Shown: positions 1 to 11,500 of the stretch, piece after piece | Position numbering within the stretch: position 1 is the first letter of the stretch | How the letters are laid out: each line of letters starts with the position of its first letter | Origin: Chrysogorgia sp. JL179-B06 | Taxonomy: Eukaryota > Cnidaria > Anthozoa > Scleralcyonacea > Chrysogorgiidae | DNA: 64,000 nt | Assembly (NCBI GenBank): GCA_035772405.1 | Contig: JAYKKM010000043.1 | Span: forward strand, 2,026,001-2,090,000 | Reading direction: 5' to 3' | Program-made: the position numbers and the translations under genes | The notes under the pieces: generated by a model | Database searches by the model: none | What the model saw: the letters and a program-made list of their open reading frames with translations, nothing else | What the model was told of the DNA's origin: nothing

Positions 1-2
1 CG

Positions 3-401
3 GATGCGATAAAACACCATATGAGACCGAGCTTAGCACGGAAACCGGATAAAATTATTGTGCACGTGGGAACGAATGACTTGAAAGACAAAGACGTTAC
101 ACAAACCGTTAAGAGCATTGAAAGCACTTGTCAGATCATAAACAGCGAAAGTCCAACAACAAAAGTGGCCATATCAGAACTAATCTGCCGAAATGACAAA
201 CAGGAAAACGCGGATAAAGTTATCAAGGTAAACAAACAAATTGCTAAGTTATGTCTAAAGCACCGATGGGACCACATAAAGCATGAAAATATAACAGCGG
301 CACAATTAAATCCCTATGGAATACATTTGAACAAATCTGGTACCTCTTTGTTAGCTAAAAATTATATAGAATACATTAACTCTAATTCTAAAGACGATTG
401 A
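3..401 (+). CDS. LINE ORF1 C-terminal part, SGNH/GDSL-hydrolase-like (partial at window edge)
   Basis: The reading frame is open from base 3 and so starts outside the window. Two SGNH blocks are visible: IIVHVGTNDL near the start (the GTND block) and GIHLNKSG about 20 residues before the end (the catalytic-His block). Many CR1/L2-group LINEs carry an esterase-like SGNH domain in ORF1, possibly acting on lipid or aiding RNP assembly; that role is family knowledge. The usual Asp just before the His block is not obvious (NPYGIHLN), so catalysis by this copy is doubtful. About 220 bases separate its stop from the ORF2 start used here. Confidence 0.75.
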   Translation, partial: DAIKHHMRPSLARKPDKIIVHVGTNDLKDKDVTQTVKSIESTCQIINSESPTTKVAISELICRNDKQENADKVIKVNKQIAKLCLKHRWDHIKHENITAAQLNPYGIHLNKSGTSLLAKNYIEYINSNSKDD

Positions 402-624
402 AGTCAAGTTTCCGTCTCTGATCAACAGCCCACTTCTAGTATAGATATAATAGGTTGTAATAGCCTAGTAACTAATCATGAGCAAATACGTAATTGTACC
501 CCGGGTGCAAGAGGCCCGGAACTAAATTGCAACCACATAAATAATAAAAAGGAAAGAGGCTTTAAAATTGCGCATCTTAATATACGAAGCCTGAGTAAAA
601 ATATCGGATCAATTTAGGATATAT

Positions 625-3372
625 ATGCATAGGCAACAATTTGATGTAATAAGTATCAACGAAACTTGGTTAAATAGTACTATAGATGATTGCGAAGTGA
701 ACATAGATGGCTATGAAATATTGCGTAAAGATAGAAATGATCGTAGGGGTGGTGGAGTTGCGATATATGTTCGAAACTCCATTAACTACAAATTACGATC
801 AGATTTAATGGCGGACAATCTTGAGATGTTGGTAATTGAAATTTCAAAACCAAAATCCAAGTCATTTCTGATTAATACATGGTATAGACCACCAGATACA
901 CTCTTGGGAGTTTTGGAAGATTATGAAAAATGTTTGCAAATTATGGACTTAGAAAACTTAGAAATTATTAGTACAGGAGACTTTAATTGTGACTGGTTGT
1001 GTAAACATGAAAATATACAGACCAGAAAATTAGCAGAGCTTACTGAAACATTACAATTTGAACAAATTATTAAGGAATCAACCCGCATAACGGAAAACTC
1101 GTCGACACTTATCGACTTGTTATTTTCAAATCGACCTAATAACATAATAAAATCCGGTGTCGACCATGTTGGAATTAGTGACCATAGTCTCATCTATGTT
1201 CACAGGAAGATATCAATTCCTCATAATAAACCAAAGGTAATTCTTACAAGACAATACAAACATTATAATGCTGAAAATTTTAGGCATGACTTAGGTGTAA
1301 TTTTACAGGAGCAATTAGATATGTCTGATCCAAATATACTTTGGAATGATTGGAAAACAAAATTTCTAGCTATAGCAGATGCGCATGCTCCACTGGTAAC
1401 AAGGAAAGTTAGAAGCGAATATGCGCCATGGCTTACTAATGAGATTAAGAATAAAATCTATCTCAGGGATTCCTTAAAGAAAAGAGCTGTTAAGACAGGA
1501 TCTAGTAGGACTCATGAAGAATATAAAAAAACTAGAAATGAAGTAAACAAGTTAGTCAAAAACACAAAAGCAAATTATTTCAAATGTGCCCTAAATCAAT
1601 GTAACAAAAATCCTCGTGATATGTGGAAAACTATCAGTAAGTTAACTAATAAGAAATCAAAAACCACAAAAATCACTGAATTAATTGTTAATGAGGCATC
1701 AATTACAGATCCAGCTGCAATATCAGATGCACTAAATACATATTTCAGTGATATTGGACCTCTTTTGGCAAATCAGCTACATGAGGGCAATGTGACTCCA
1801 GATAGTTATATTGCCCCATGTGCTACTAAATTCGAACTTAGCCGGATTTCATCACATGAAATGTATATGATATTATTAAAAAGTAAGACATCCAAAGCAA
1901 CCGGATACGACCTTATACCACCGAAATTAGTGAAAGATTCTGCTGATATTGTGGCTGAGTCTCTTACAAATATTTTTAATAGATCATGCGAAGCTGGTAT
2001 CTTTCCTGACGACCTTAAAGTGGCATGTGTATCTCCTATACATAAGGAAGGTAGCAAAACTGAGAGTTCGAATTATCGTCCAATATCCGTTCTTTCTGTA
2101 ATTGCTAAAACCTTCGAAAAATTGATATCGATACAATTGACTCACTACCTTGAGTCAAATAAATTGCTATCAGAATGTCAGGCGGGATTCAGAAAAAAAA
2201 GCTCTACACAAACAGCATTGTTGAATGCCACTAATAAATGGTATTTTAATATGGACAAAGGTCATCTGAATGGTATTATATTCCTTGACTTAAAAAAAGC
2301 CTTTGACTGTGTAGATCATGACATTTTGATAAGGAAGTTAGCACTGTACGGAATAGAAGGAATCACGTTAAATTTGTTTCGCTCATATTTAAGTAATAGA
2401 ATCCAGATGTGCAAAGTAGATGGAACAATCTCGCAAAAGAAAGGTATTCGTTGTGGTGTACCACAAGGCTCAAATTTAGGGCCACTTTTATTTCTTATTT
2501 ATATAAATGATTTACCGAACTGCCTGAGACGATCAAGCGCTAGTATGTTTGCAGACGATACAAATTTGACGACTGATGGCTCTTCTATATCCGATGTGCA
2601 AGCAAATTTGAATGAAGATCTAGAACACGTACATCAATGGTTGCTAGCAAATAAGCTTACTTTAAATAAGAAAAAAACAGAATATATGATTGTAGGATCC
2701 AGACAAAGACTAAACAACATCAACAATGACCCAAATATTGAACTTGGCGAAACCAACATAAAACGTGTTAGTGAAACTAAAACACTTGGTATCATTGTTG
2801 ATGAACAATTAAAATGGAAATCACATATAGGGACTGTTGTGACGAAAGTTTCTAAAGGAATAGGAATGATTAGACGTATGAAGGACTTTGTACCAAAAAA
2901 TACACTGATTTCGGTTTACAATGCAATAGTTTTGCCACACTTTGACTATTGTAGCCTGGTTTGGGATACTTGCGAAAATTATTTGCAAGAAAAGCTACAA
3001 AAAATGCAAAACAGAGCTGCAAGAGTCATTACTGGTAAAACATATGATGTTAGATCTGTTGAAATATTAAGTGAACTAAATTGGAAATCATTGGTAGAAA
3101 GACGAAATGAAAATAAAGCTGTTTTCATGTACAAAATAAGAAAAGGAGAATGCCCAGAAAGCATTTCCAATGTATTCAATGTAACGAACAATCAACAATA
3201 CAGTCTTCGCAGTAATAATTTAGATTATGCATTGGAAAAACCTAGAACAAATTTTCTTAAAAAAAGCATAAGCTATAGCGGTGCAAAACTGTGGAATGAG
3301 TTACCAAATCGTCTTAAAGATAATATCTCTTTAAACAAGTTCAGGGCTCAAATCAGAGACGGAAACACGTAA
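625..3372 (+). CDS. LINE ORF2: APE endonuclease plus reverse transcriptase, N-terminus cut off by a frameshift
   Basis: The 915-residue frame copies LINE RNA into DNA at nicked target sites. Endonuclease motifs are ISINETWL near the start, GDFNCDW near residue 118 and GISDHSLIYV near 183. Reverse-transcriptase blocks follow: YRPISVLSVIAKTFEKLI, GFRKKSSTQTAL, FLDLKKAFDCVDHDIL, GVPQGSNLGPLLF and the catalytic FADD. The C-terminal region (WNELPNRLKD) is typical of CR1-like elements. The missing endonuclease start, AHLNIRSLSKN, is encoded at about 573-605 in another frame and hits a TAG at 615-617. A single frameshift near 605-616 therefore disables an otherwise intact copy, and the Met at 625 is only the first in-frame Met. 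Confidence 0.9.
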   Translation: MHRQQFDVISINETWLNSTIDDCEVNIDGYEILRKDRNDRRGGGVAIYVRNSINYKLRSDLMADNLEMLVIEISKPKSKSFLINTWYRPPDTLLGVLEDYEKCLQIMDLENLEIISTGDFNCDWLCKHENIQTRKLAELTETLQFEQIIKESTRITENSSTLIDLLFSNRPNNIIKSGVDHVGISDHSLIYVHRKISIPHNKPKVILTRQYKHYNAENFRHDLGVILQEQLDMSDPNILWNDWKTKFLAIADAHAPLVTRKVRSEYAPWLTNEIKNKIYLRDSLKKRAVKTGSSRTHEEYKKTRNEVNKLVKNTKANYFKCALNQCNKNPRDMWKTISKLTNKKSKTTKITELIVNEASITDPAAISDALNTYFSDIGPLLANQLHEGNVTPDSYIAPCATKFELSRISSHEMYMILLKSKTSKATGYDLIPPKLVKDSADIVAESLTNIFNRSCEAGIFPDDLKVACVSPIHKEGSKTESSNYRPISVLSVIAKTFEKLISIQLTHYLESNKLLSECQAGFRKKSSTQTALLNATNKWYFNMDKGHLNGIIFLDLKKAFDCVDHDILIRKLALYGIEGITLNLFRSYLSNRIQMCKVDGTISQKKGIRCGVPQGSNLGPLLFLIYINDLPNCLRRSSASMFADDTNLTTDGSSISDVQANLNEDLEHVHQWLLANKLTLNKKKTEYMIVGSRQRLNNINNDPNIELGETNIKRVSETKTLGIIVDEQLKWKSHIGTVVTKVSKGIGMIRRMKDFVPKNTLISVYNAIVLPHFDYCSLVWDTCENYLQEKLQKMQNRAARVITGKTYDVRSVEILSELNWKSLVERRNENKAVFMYKIRKGECPESISNVFNVTNNQQYSLRSNNLDYALEKPRTNFLKKSISYSGAKLWNELPNRLKDNISLNKFRAQIRDGNT

Positions 3373-3739
3373 CATTTTTTATTTTTTATTTTTTTGTGTA
3401 AATAGTGTTAGTATATTTTCGTGTATTTTTTTAGTAGTACGGCTCCTTGGAAAACAGACTATTTAAGACTGAAGGACTACCGTATGTAAATAAGATTAAA
3501 TAATAAATAATAATAATAATAATAATTACATGTATATAACCTAGATTTTTTACTATTTTAAACTTTTAATGCTTTTTAATCTAATTGTCCTCCATTTATA
3601 TAGACAGTATTAACTATTTATATATTATTTTATATTTGTTTATTTTTATAAAATTGTATTAATTATTTTGTCAGGACCTCTCTGAAAATCACCTTTGGTG
3701 AGAGAGCTTCCTGAAATTAAATATTGTTCATCATCATCA

Positions 3740-4324
3740 AGTTACTTTATCATTTTAAAAGTTCTTCCAAACAAGACAATAAAACATTTTGAGGTTATGG
3801 GCACTTTAACTAAACAGATGTGAGCATTTCTTAGTTGGTACATACATTACTGTAGTTGTTTCCATGGGTCAAGTATATAATATAACATCGCAGTAACCTT
3901 CTTGGTTCGCGTTATGTCGTTTCAAATAATAATAAAGCGTTGAATAAGTATATTCAGCGAGCAAACATTTAAGCGATGATTTTCTCAGGATGTTGCAGCA
4001 AAAATTCCATAATGACCAGATCCTCGTTTGTGTGCATTGCTACACAAGCATATGACCTACGCCATAGGCACAAGACAAATATAATTTAAGACATAGAAAC
4101 ATTATGGACAAACATTAAGGAAAATGTTAAAGAGAATGTTAACAGAAATAAATATAATCGGGTTATTATATAGGCCTGTCTATGAATAAAATACTTGTTA
4201 ACCGAGTGTGAGGTCTGTATGGGAAAGAAGACCGAACAAACGAGGCTAATAAGTAATATATTATATGGCTTTAAGTTCGTTTTCTTGTTTGTTTTTAGCG
4301 CTGTTTTCATTGCTTTACCTTTAA
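3740..4324. other. AT-rich spacer
   Basis: No protein motif, splice-bounded exon, inverted repeat or RNA-like structure is visible here. The minus-strand open frame near 4086-4310 has low-complexity composition and no recognisable motif. Confidence 0.5.
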
Positions 4325-4325
4325 A

Positions 4326-4671
4326 CAGGGCCCGCGGAGCGTATTAAAGAGTGGGGGGGGGGGGGGCTAAGTCATAAATACAACCGCCTGGAAAATTTTG
4401 GATTTTCTATGGCTCTTTAATGCTATTTCCTGCCTTTTGAGAGAAACTCCATTGCTGCAGCTACGATTTTTGAATAATAATCTCGAGGATCTCGAGCTCG
4501 TTTTCGGAGCCTGTGGTTGTTTTGTACAGTGACAAGGTCACAGAACTTCATGTCAGGCCCGTATGATCTGAAGTTGAAAACATCAAGCAAATGTTACTTT
4601 TACTTTATTTTGGTTTCCAAAAAAGTGGGGGGGCTATAGCCCCCCCAGCCCCCCCGTCTCCGCGGGCCCTG
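4326..4671. mobile_element. Short TIR element, ends CAGGGCCCGCGGAG
   Basis: CAGGGCCCGCGGAG at the left is matched by its exact reverse complement at the right. TTAAA flanks both ends, which reads either as a short target duplication or as TTAA plus one base. The interior is non-coding with G/C homopolymers next to each end. CAGGG-type ends are common in hAT elements, but no 8-bp duplication is present, so the superfamily is unsettled. Confidence 0.65.
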
Positions 4672-4834
4672 TTAAACCACTTAATCGCTTCATGTTTGCA
4701 CCTGTTGGTATTCGTTCCCAATGAATTCGCGTGCTTTTGCGTAAAAAGCAATAAAGAAAAACAACACTAATGTTCCAGCATGCTTTGTTGTTCGGGATTT
4801 TTCAATAAAGATACCACAAGTTATCATAGCCGTA

Positions 4835-5035
4835 CGCAGGATTATTTTTCCAGGGGGCAGTAAGACAAATCCTGTGAAGTTTGTATTCGTGGGTTTGCCG
4901 TGAACCTCTCTAGGGGTCTAGGATATGCCCAGATCCCAGACCCCCAGAAAAAAATTGAATTTTGAAAGCCCCAGGAGTGCATTTCCGGCAATTTCTACAA
5001 GGAACATTCTGAAAAATATATTGACTGTAAAGGCG
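4835..5035. mobile_element. Relic of a GGGGG-rich hAT-like repeat family
   Basis: The stretch with CAGACCCCCAGAAAAAAA followed by GAATTTTGAAAGCCC resembles, in inverse layout, the segment at about 14636-14730. Both look like pieces of one dispersed DNA-transposon family. Termini are not preserved. Confidence 0.35.
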
Positions 5036-5036
5036 G

Positions 5037-5340
5037 TGTTACACTAGGCAATTTTATCTGCTGCATTGCAGTTGCATGAAAGGGGGTGTTACACTATAGG
5101 CAACGTTTCGTGCAACTTGATTTATAATAAGAGAACTGCGAGACAAGTTGCAGATGGGGGGGGGGGGGGGGTGTTACACTGAGAAACGATGAAAATAGTC
5201 GCTGCAATCGTTGCAGAAATTAGAACTAGATTCTACTTTCTGCAACGATTGCAGCAACTTGTGTCGCAACAATTTTTGCTCTTGCAAGACATGTTACACT
5301 TTGCAATGGTTTGTGCAACTTGTCTCGCAACGGCATCCCA
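5037..5340. repeat. GTGTTACACT MITE cluster with internal hairpin
   Basis: The motif GGTGTTACACT occurs at about 5043, 5088 and 5170, and TGTTACACTTTGCAA near 5291. Between them TGCAATCGTTGCAGAAA and TTTCTGCAACGATTGCAG form a hairpin at about 5203-5255, and GCAACTTG(T) repeats recur. I read this as two or more MITE copies inserted into each other. A 14-nt G run at 5157 interrupts one copy. Confidence 0.6.
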
Positions 5341-6377
5341 TGTGCTAATTAAACAATCGCACCATGCATGAGAGGTGATTGTTTATTTTGTTGCCCTACA
5401 TCAACAAGACAGAATACCACGAGACGCCATGTGTCTGCTATGTGCTCTACTCCTATTACTTATCTAGTACAGAGTATACGTCTTGTAAGTTTATAATGCC
5501 AAAACATGTTTCCCATGTGCTATCACTGGAGTATCCTAATTATCCTGGTATGGATAGTGATATTTAGATTCGTGTATATTCAATCAGAAGTCATCTTATT
5601 TCAGCCACTAAATCACAAAACCATGCAGACGCAGTTATTTACACCGCACGTTCGCCGGTTCACGCACATTTATCGCTGCAGTTCATTCCATGTACAGGTA
5701 CATGGGCGCAAACAATTAACAAGAAATAACTAGTTTAGTACATGTAACCATTACCTTCCAGTCATTTCAGAATTCAGCTGATATCATTAATGGATGGTAT
5801 ACCCTTCATTTCTTACAGTAGATATTATGTATTAGAAATGTATGGTTTGAAACAACACAGGCTATAATGTTGACCAATCAGCAATCAAGCGGTGGCCCTT
5901 AGATGTGCCAGTTGCGGAAACTTTTTGCGCTAAGGCTCCATAATGGAGTCTGCAGTTTTGGTGGGGGGGGGGGGGGGGGGGGGGGGGGGGTCTGTTAGCT
6001 AAAAGTGATGACTCAAAAGGATCTTTTTGTTTTTATCTGGTCTTTATTTTTCGTTAGGTTAGGGTTAGCTACGATTAGGGTTAGGTTTAAGGTTAGGATC
6101 AAGATTAGGGTTAATTTTTCCCAGTCTAGTTTGCAATGTTGTGCGTGCTGCCAAGCGAAGTAGTTGTAGTTCGCTAATGTAGCGAACTGCAATTTTTAAG
6201 AAGCGAGTAGTTTTTGACTACATTTTCAAAACAGTAGTTGTAGCTGTAGCAAACTACATTTTTTCAGTAGCGAAGTAGTTGATTACTTTTTGTTTTTTTA
6301 CAACAATCGCTTTTCGGTACTTTTCGAATTTGTCATCAGTCAAAGTCAGTCAGCACAACAAAATGAACATGCCGTAC
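5341..6377. other. Non-coding stretch with a long poly-G and telomere-like repeats
   Basis: A G homopolymer of about 30 nt sits at 5961-5990. At about 6052-6115 the + strand carries GTTAGGG-type degenerate repeats. No exon-like or protein-like segment was recognised. Confidence 0.5.
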
Positions 6378-6732
6378 CAGTGGCGGCGGAAAATAGGTTT
6401 GGTTGGGGGGGGGGGGGGGGGGTTGGAAAATTTTGAAATCTAAAGTCTCTGAAATTCATAATACTTCTGGTCAGCAGTCATCAATAACTAATGGACGAAG
6501 TACTTCATGAAATAAGTATCGAACTATCACTAGACACGATTTTCCCTTACGATTGCCATCCTGCAATGATATGGAATTTAAAAACTGCCTGATATCGAAG
6601 ATGCACAAATATTCAATGTATAATATGGTCAAATAACTCTCACTTTCGGCACCAAAACTAGCCCCCCCTTTTTCCACTTTTACAAATTTGGGGGGGGGGC
6701 TTTGGCCCCCCCTGCCCCCCACTTCCGCTGAG
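6378..6732. mobile_element. hAT-like MITE relic, CAGTGGCGGCGGAA end
   Basis: The left end reads CAGTGGCGGCGGAAAAT, followed at once by a long G run; the right end reads CCCCCCACTTCCGCTG. These are imperfect inverted termini of the CAGTGGCGG hAT style. No convincing 8-bp duplication flanks them. Confidence 0.5.
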
Positions 6733-7080
6733 TAGATGCCTGAACAAAATATGATATCAAATTAAATTCTAGACTGTGCCCAATCCCTCAATTAAATTCG
6801 GCACTCTCCCCCTGTCGGGGTTATTTATTAATTATAATAATTAATGTGGTAAAGTGATGAAGTCATCCTTCATCCAAGTCTATCCTGGTCGTGGATTCAT
6901 AGATTAAGGATTGAAGCAGAGTGAAGTATGGAAGAACAACAGCAAGCACCACCCGGGGTTGAAAACCTGTGGCCGCATCTTTCTAGTATAATTACTTGGA
7001 ATATTATACCTGTTAACTTATCCAATCAGAGAGCTAGGTTTGTACCACGTGCCCATGGTATTTTTCGATGAATAGTATCC

Positions 7081-7660
7081 CAGGGCCACCTCGTACCTGG
7101 CAGGCCTGAATATTACCGCCGGACACCGGACATTGTCCGGCATTAATTCGTCTTGTGACCGGCAGCTTGGAGCTGCTGCCGGACATCAATGTCCGGCCGA
7201 CTCGACCACTTATACCAAATGTTGCCTCCCAGTAAGTTAAGCGTTTATATGACAATCCAGCTACTTTGATATTTATCGACCAAGTATACACATGACATGT
7301 GGCTCAAAATGATTTTTCCCACGTATCACGCATTGTGTGAATTCCATGCGCATATCAACACAGCTAATGACCTGTAACCGCTTTATGATCGTTAATCACA
7401 CAAAGATGGCGATTCAAAGTGAGATCTAACAGCGTTGTTCGCTGTATTGGCGACAAGGCTATTAAGTACAACATTTATAACACTGCATTACATAACGGCA
7501 AAATTATTTAGTGTCATGCTAAAACGATTCGGGGATAAAATTAACAAACCGTGTCCGACAGAAAAGTGGTCTTGTCCGGCCGATTTACTCTGTTGCCGGA
7601 CATCGTGTCCGGCGAGCTCCAAAAAATTATATTCAGGCCTGGTACCTGGGTATATTTTCT
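7081..7660. mobile_element. Inverted-repeat element with CCGGACA motifs
   Basis: The outer left arm (TACCTGGCAGGCCTGAATAT) matches the inverse of the right arm (ATATTCAGGCCTGGTACC). Inside both arms the motif CCGGACA/TGTCCGG recurs as small palindromes at about 7120-7200 and 7545-7612. The centre is AT-rich and non-coding. This is probably a non-autonomous DNA transposon. Confidence 0.6.
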
Positions 7661-8502
7661 CCGGTGCATAGTATTATTTTGACCTCGAATCACCTGCTGA
7701 TCATGAATGCACCAGGTGATTCGAGTTCAAATACCCCGCTCGTAACCAAATGGCAGACATAACAGAATGTGTGTTAATTTTAATTTAGGTTAATTTTATC
7801 TGTTTTCTAGCTGTAGCTAATGTTCAGTATACTTTTATACCAGTTATAGTTATAGACATTCCACTCAGTATTGTGTAGTTCCAGAAAAAATCCATAACCC
7901 CCCCCCACGGAAGGCACTGGAATTTCCGAGGGGGGTGGGGGGTGTTGGACACTGAAATTTCCGAAGAGGGGGGAGGGTCAGAGTCGTCTTAATTTTCCAG
8001 AGTCACATTTGATAAAATATCTTTAGTTTGATTGTCCATTTAATGCAGTGTCCCATACGAAAAATTTGAGCGTGACATAGCGAGATACTGGCCAGAATCT
8101 GGCCATAATGCTAAATATTGAGCGTTAATTGAACAAGACAAAACGAGACATTTGATTTGTCTCACTACCGGAAAGAACCAAGATTTTTGTACCGCCCGTT
8201 TATCAGCGAGATTATGGCATTTGTCAGGCTCTTTGTACAGCCAAAAACACAGCAAGACTCCCAGTGTAGAGCTAATCTAACTTAAAATCTGTCTGTTTTC
8301 TGACAACACATCTTGCGGAAATAATTGGGAATTTTATCGGGAAACTTACATTCCGTACAAATTTTCCAGAGACAAATATGCATCAAAGATGGGTGCGCAA
8401 TTTGAATTGGTTGAACACTTGAACTGAAGCTCGCTCGAAAAACTCGTAGTAGACATGACTTTTTTATTTGCATCGTTATTCGTCAACAATGAGCAATATT
8501 GG
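7661..8502. other. Spacer between a TIR element and the minus-strand gene
   Basis: A small hairpin (CGAATCACCTG ... CAGGTGATTCG) lies near 7685-7727. G/C homopolymer patches of relic-transposon style lie at about 7895-7975. Nothing else is supported. Confidence 0.45.
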
Positions 8503-11500
8503 CTATGGTTGTATATATTTTATAAGCGACAAAACCGTCAGTATCGTTCCAAATTCGTGTTGCATTCCACTAGAGATACATTCGATGTGCGTGTTGATGT
8601 TGAGGTGAATTAGTGGCGCATTCAGGGCAAGCAACAGATATTTGTCTGGATTATTCTCCAAGTCTCTTCCAAACGTAAGTGAATCAATTTAGTTTATTTA
8701 TCGTAGTACTGTTCATAGTATCGATAGTTAATTACTATTGGACGGAACGCCGAACATGTTAAATTATTCATCCGCACATTTTGCGGAGCGAAAATTTGTA
8801 TTTGGTTGGAATCGCGAACCATACGATTTATATTATAAGCTACTGTATATAGACAACATCTTGCTTGAACAAACTAAAATCGATCTACAGTATCGATTAT
8901 ATGTATTAAGACTCAAATAATATTAATGGTCAGCACGACTCTGACAAAAAAATCATTGGTTAAGATACAATCACCAGACAACGGTCATGTGAATGGTCAT
9001 CGACTTATTTTTGTCATTCTTCTGTTCGCTCTTGATTACTTACCATGTATCTAAACCAGGAGTTGGCGATATTTATCGCATCAAAAATCACACGCGAAGC
9101 AGATAAATGAAGCAAATGAGCCATCATGCAACAAGTTAGTTACGCTCGTCGCAATTAACTACAACGTGCAGAAGGAATGTTTGAAAACCCAGCCACCGTA
9201 TAAACACCCTAGCCATATAATAAATCACCATATTACATTTTATATCTAATCACACCTTTTCCTGCTTGGATATCTTCAATGGAAAGTGGTTGGTCCAGGG
9301 CATAGTCACCGTCATCTTCACAAGGCACTGCAAAAGGTGCTGGAGAAGTCAGACGCTGAAAAGAATTGTTGTATAATTAGTGTCAGGCCTCAAAATAAGT
9401 GCTGGTCACAGGTCAATCACTAGTAAATTATCCAGTTTGTCTGGATCTTGATATCTTCTCTTGGGCTGTATGACCAGTAACTTTTCTCTACATCCACTGA
9501 ACTATTTCAACAACTATTTTTAACACACACATTACACAAAACAATGTGTGTGACATACACTTAGCTATTGGTGTAGCAGTTGTTAGTTGTAAACATTGTT
9601 TGGCAAACTTTTGTTTGAGCAAAATGTTGTGTTGCAGTATATATATATTAGGGTATATATATCTATATATGTATGTTGAAATCAATATTTGGTTAAACAT
9701 GGTTGACTTAGTTTCAGAATTATTAGACCCAACAAGAACCAGTGGCAACGTCAAGGCATTCTGGCTGAGAATTGAACCTGCAACTATGGAATTCTAGATT
9801 GCCAGCTCCAACCCACTGAAGCATATTGCTATGATCAACCTAAGCCATAAGTTTGGTATGGGAGTTTTAAGGCACTGATCTTCACAATATTATTTTTGCT
9901 TATGATTGTTTTTCTGATGTACAACATGTATATGTACATGTACATTTACATATACATCTAGCCCAGTAAAATTGTTATCTGTGAAATGCTTGGAGTACCC
10001 ACAGACCTCTTTGAAGGCATCCACTTAGGCTAACTTAGCATGTTTTTATTTCACAAAATCTTCCCATCTTTTCCTCCTTTTCTTTGCTTCTAGATGATTA
10101 TCACTGTAAAACTGTGTAAAATATGATCTTCCTTCATTTACATTCTGAGTGTTACTACAACCAGTTACGAAAAACCTTTCAGCTATTTAAAACAACCTCT
10201 CAGCAATGCGTAGCCATGCATCTGTTGCCGCCAGGCCCATGCCCCTTGCAACTCGGCCATGGTCCAAAATAATGGCATTTTTCTCCAAATTTCATTATGG
10301 CACAGAAAATCTGTGATTCACCCAAATTATAAATATTTCCAATAGTTATTTCAAGGCCTGGCAATTACACAATTTTAAAGTGGTTAGTTATTTGACAGTG
10401 TAGTGAGTGTAAGTTTTGTTGCCAGCAGGGGCGTAACAAGGGGGGTAGGCACACAGCAAACTGCTGTCGCTTATCATGTAACAAAACCATATTTGAAATT
10501 CATATTAAAATCAAATTGAAATTATTAAATGAGTTAGCATTAACTCTTTCCTGTCGGCCCAGTCAAAAGGGGTCATAGAAGACCCCCAAAGTCGTCAATC
10601 GAAAAACACGGCACACGGTAACGCAAGATTAAAAATTGAAATTCGACAAGCGCCAGGCACATGTCTAATATCCACTCACACGCCAAGTTTGATTTGATTT
10701 CATAAACAACTCTGCGATTGGTGGCATTTTGAATTTTCATGATGCTACGCGGGCATGCAAGATGGCATTTTCTAGAAAAATGGAAGTTTTTCAACCTGAT
10801 TTATGATAATTAATGCTTATTTATATTATCATGATGTGTCTTGTTCGGAAAATTCAAAAGCATTGGTAACAGCCGGTTTATTGGACTTTCAGAAAAGGTA
10901 TAGATTTCGCAACAGTTATGGATATTTCCAGAGATATCAATAGAAAAAAGAGGTAGTTAAATTTTGGATGTTTTTCAGCCAGACAGGAAAGAGTTAAAAC
11001 AACCAATCTGAATAACATTGCCAGGGTTAGAAGTAGGTTTCTGGTAAAAATTATGTGCATAACAATATATATTGATTATCAGTGAGTGACGTTTCTGTAA
11101 ACCATGCAAATTTTTTTATTATTATTCTGTTTTATTATCAATTCCAAATTAGCTGTGACTGTGAATTCTTCTATCAATTGCACTTCTGTATAAACAAGAC
11201 AAAACAACACAACCCAAGGGCAAAGGACTGTAATATCAGATCCTATTAGAATTACAATACAATATGAATTAATGCGTGGGGGCATTGTTGTCAATAATTG
11301 GCCTGGTATAACATTTCGAAGCAGCATGGAAAATAACCATAGCAATACTAATTTATGTCTTGATAAAACTTGATAACATATTTGTTTTCCTTTAAGAAAG
11401 GCAACCACAGCTTATATAGTTGTCTTTTGATAACATTTTTGGGATGACACAATTTCGCATGTGTAAAATATTCGAAAATAAATATTGGTGTAACATAATA

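Larger units (their letters stand above)
1..3735 (+). mobile_element. CR1/L2-like non-LTR retrotransposon, 5' end outside the window
   Basis: The element has two ORFs in LINE order: an SGNH-type ORF1 end, then endonuclease plus reverse transcriptase. After the ORF2 stop at 3372 comes an AT-rich 3' UTR with a short ATA/ATAAT run near 3500. It ends near 3670-3735 with a small hairpin (CTCTCT ... CACC ttt GGTG ... AGAGAG) and a TTCATCATCATC-like tail. A 3' hairpin with a short-repeat tail is typical of CR1/L2 elements. The 5' part lies outside the window, so no target-site duplication can be tested. The clade is inferred from the ORF1 type and motif style, not from a tree. Confidence 0.85.

Noticed and set aside
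10220..10345. Minus-strand frames AIILDHGRVARG... and CHYFGPWPSC... upstream of the THAP relic
   Set aside because: Two frames look equally protein-like, neither has a start or known motif, and only the adjoining THAP segment is supported.
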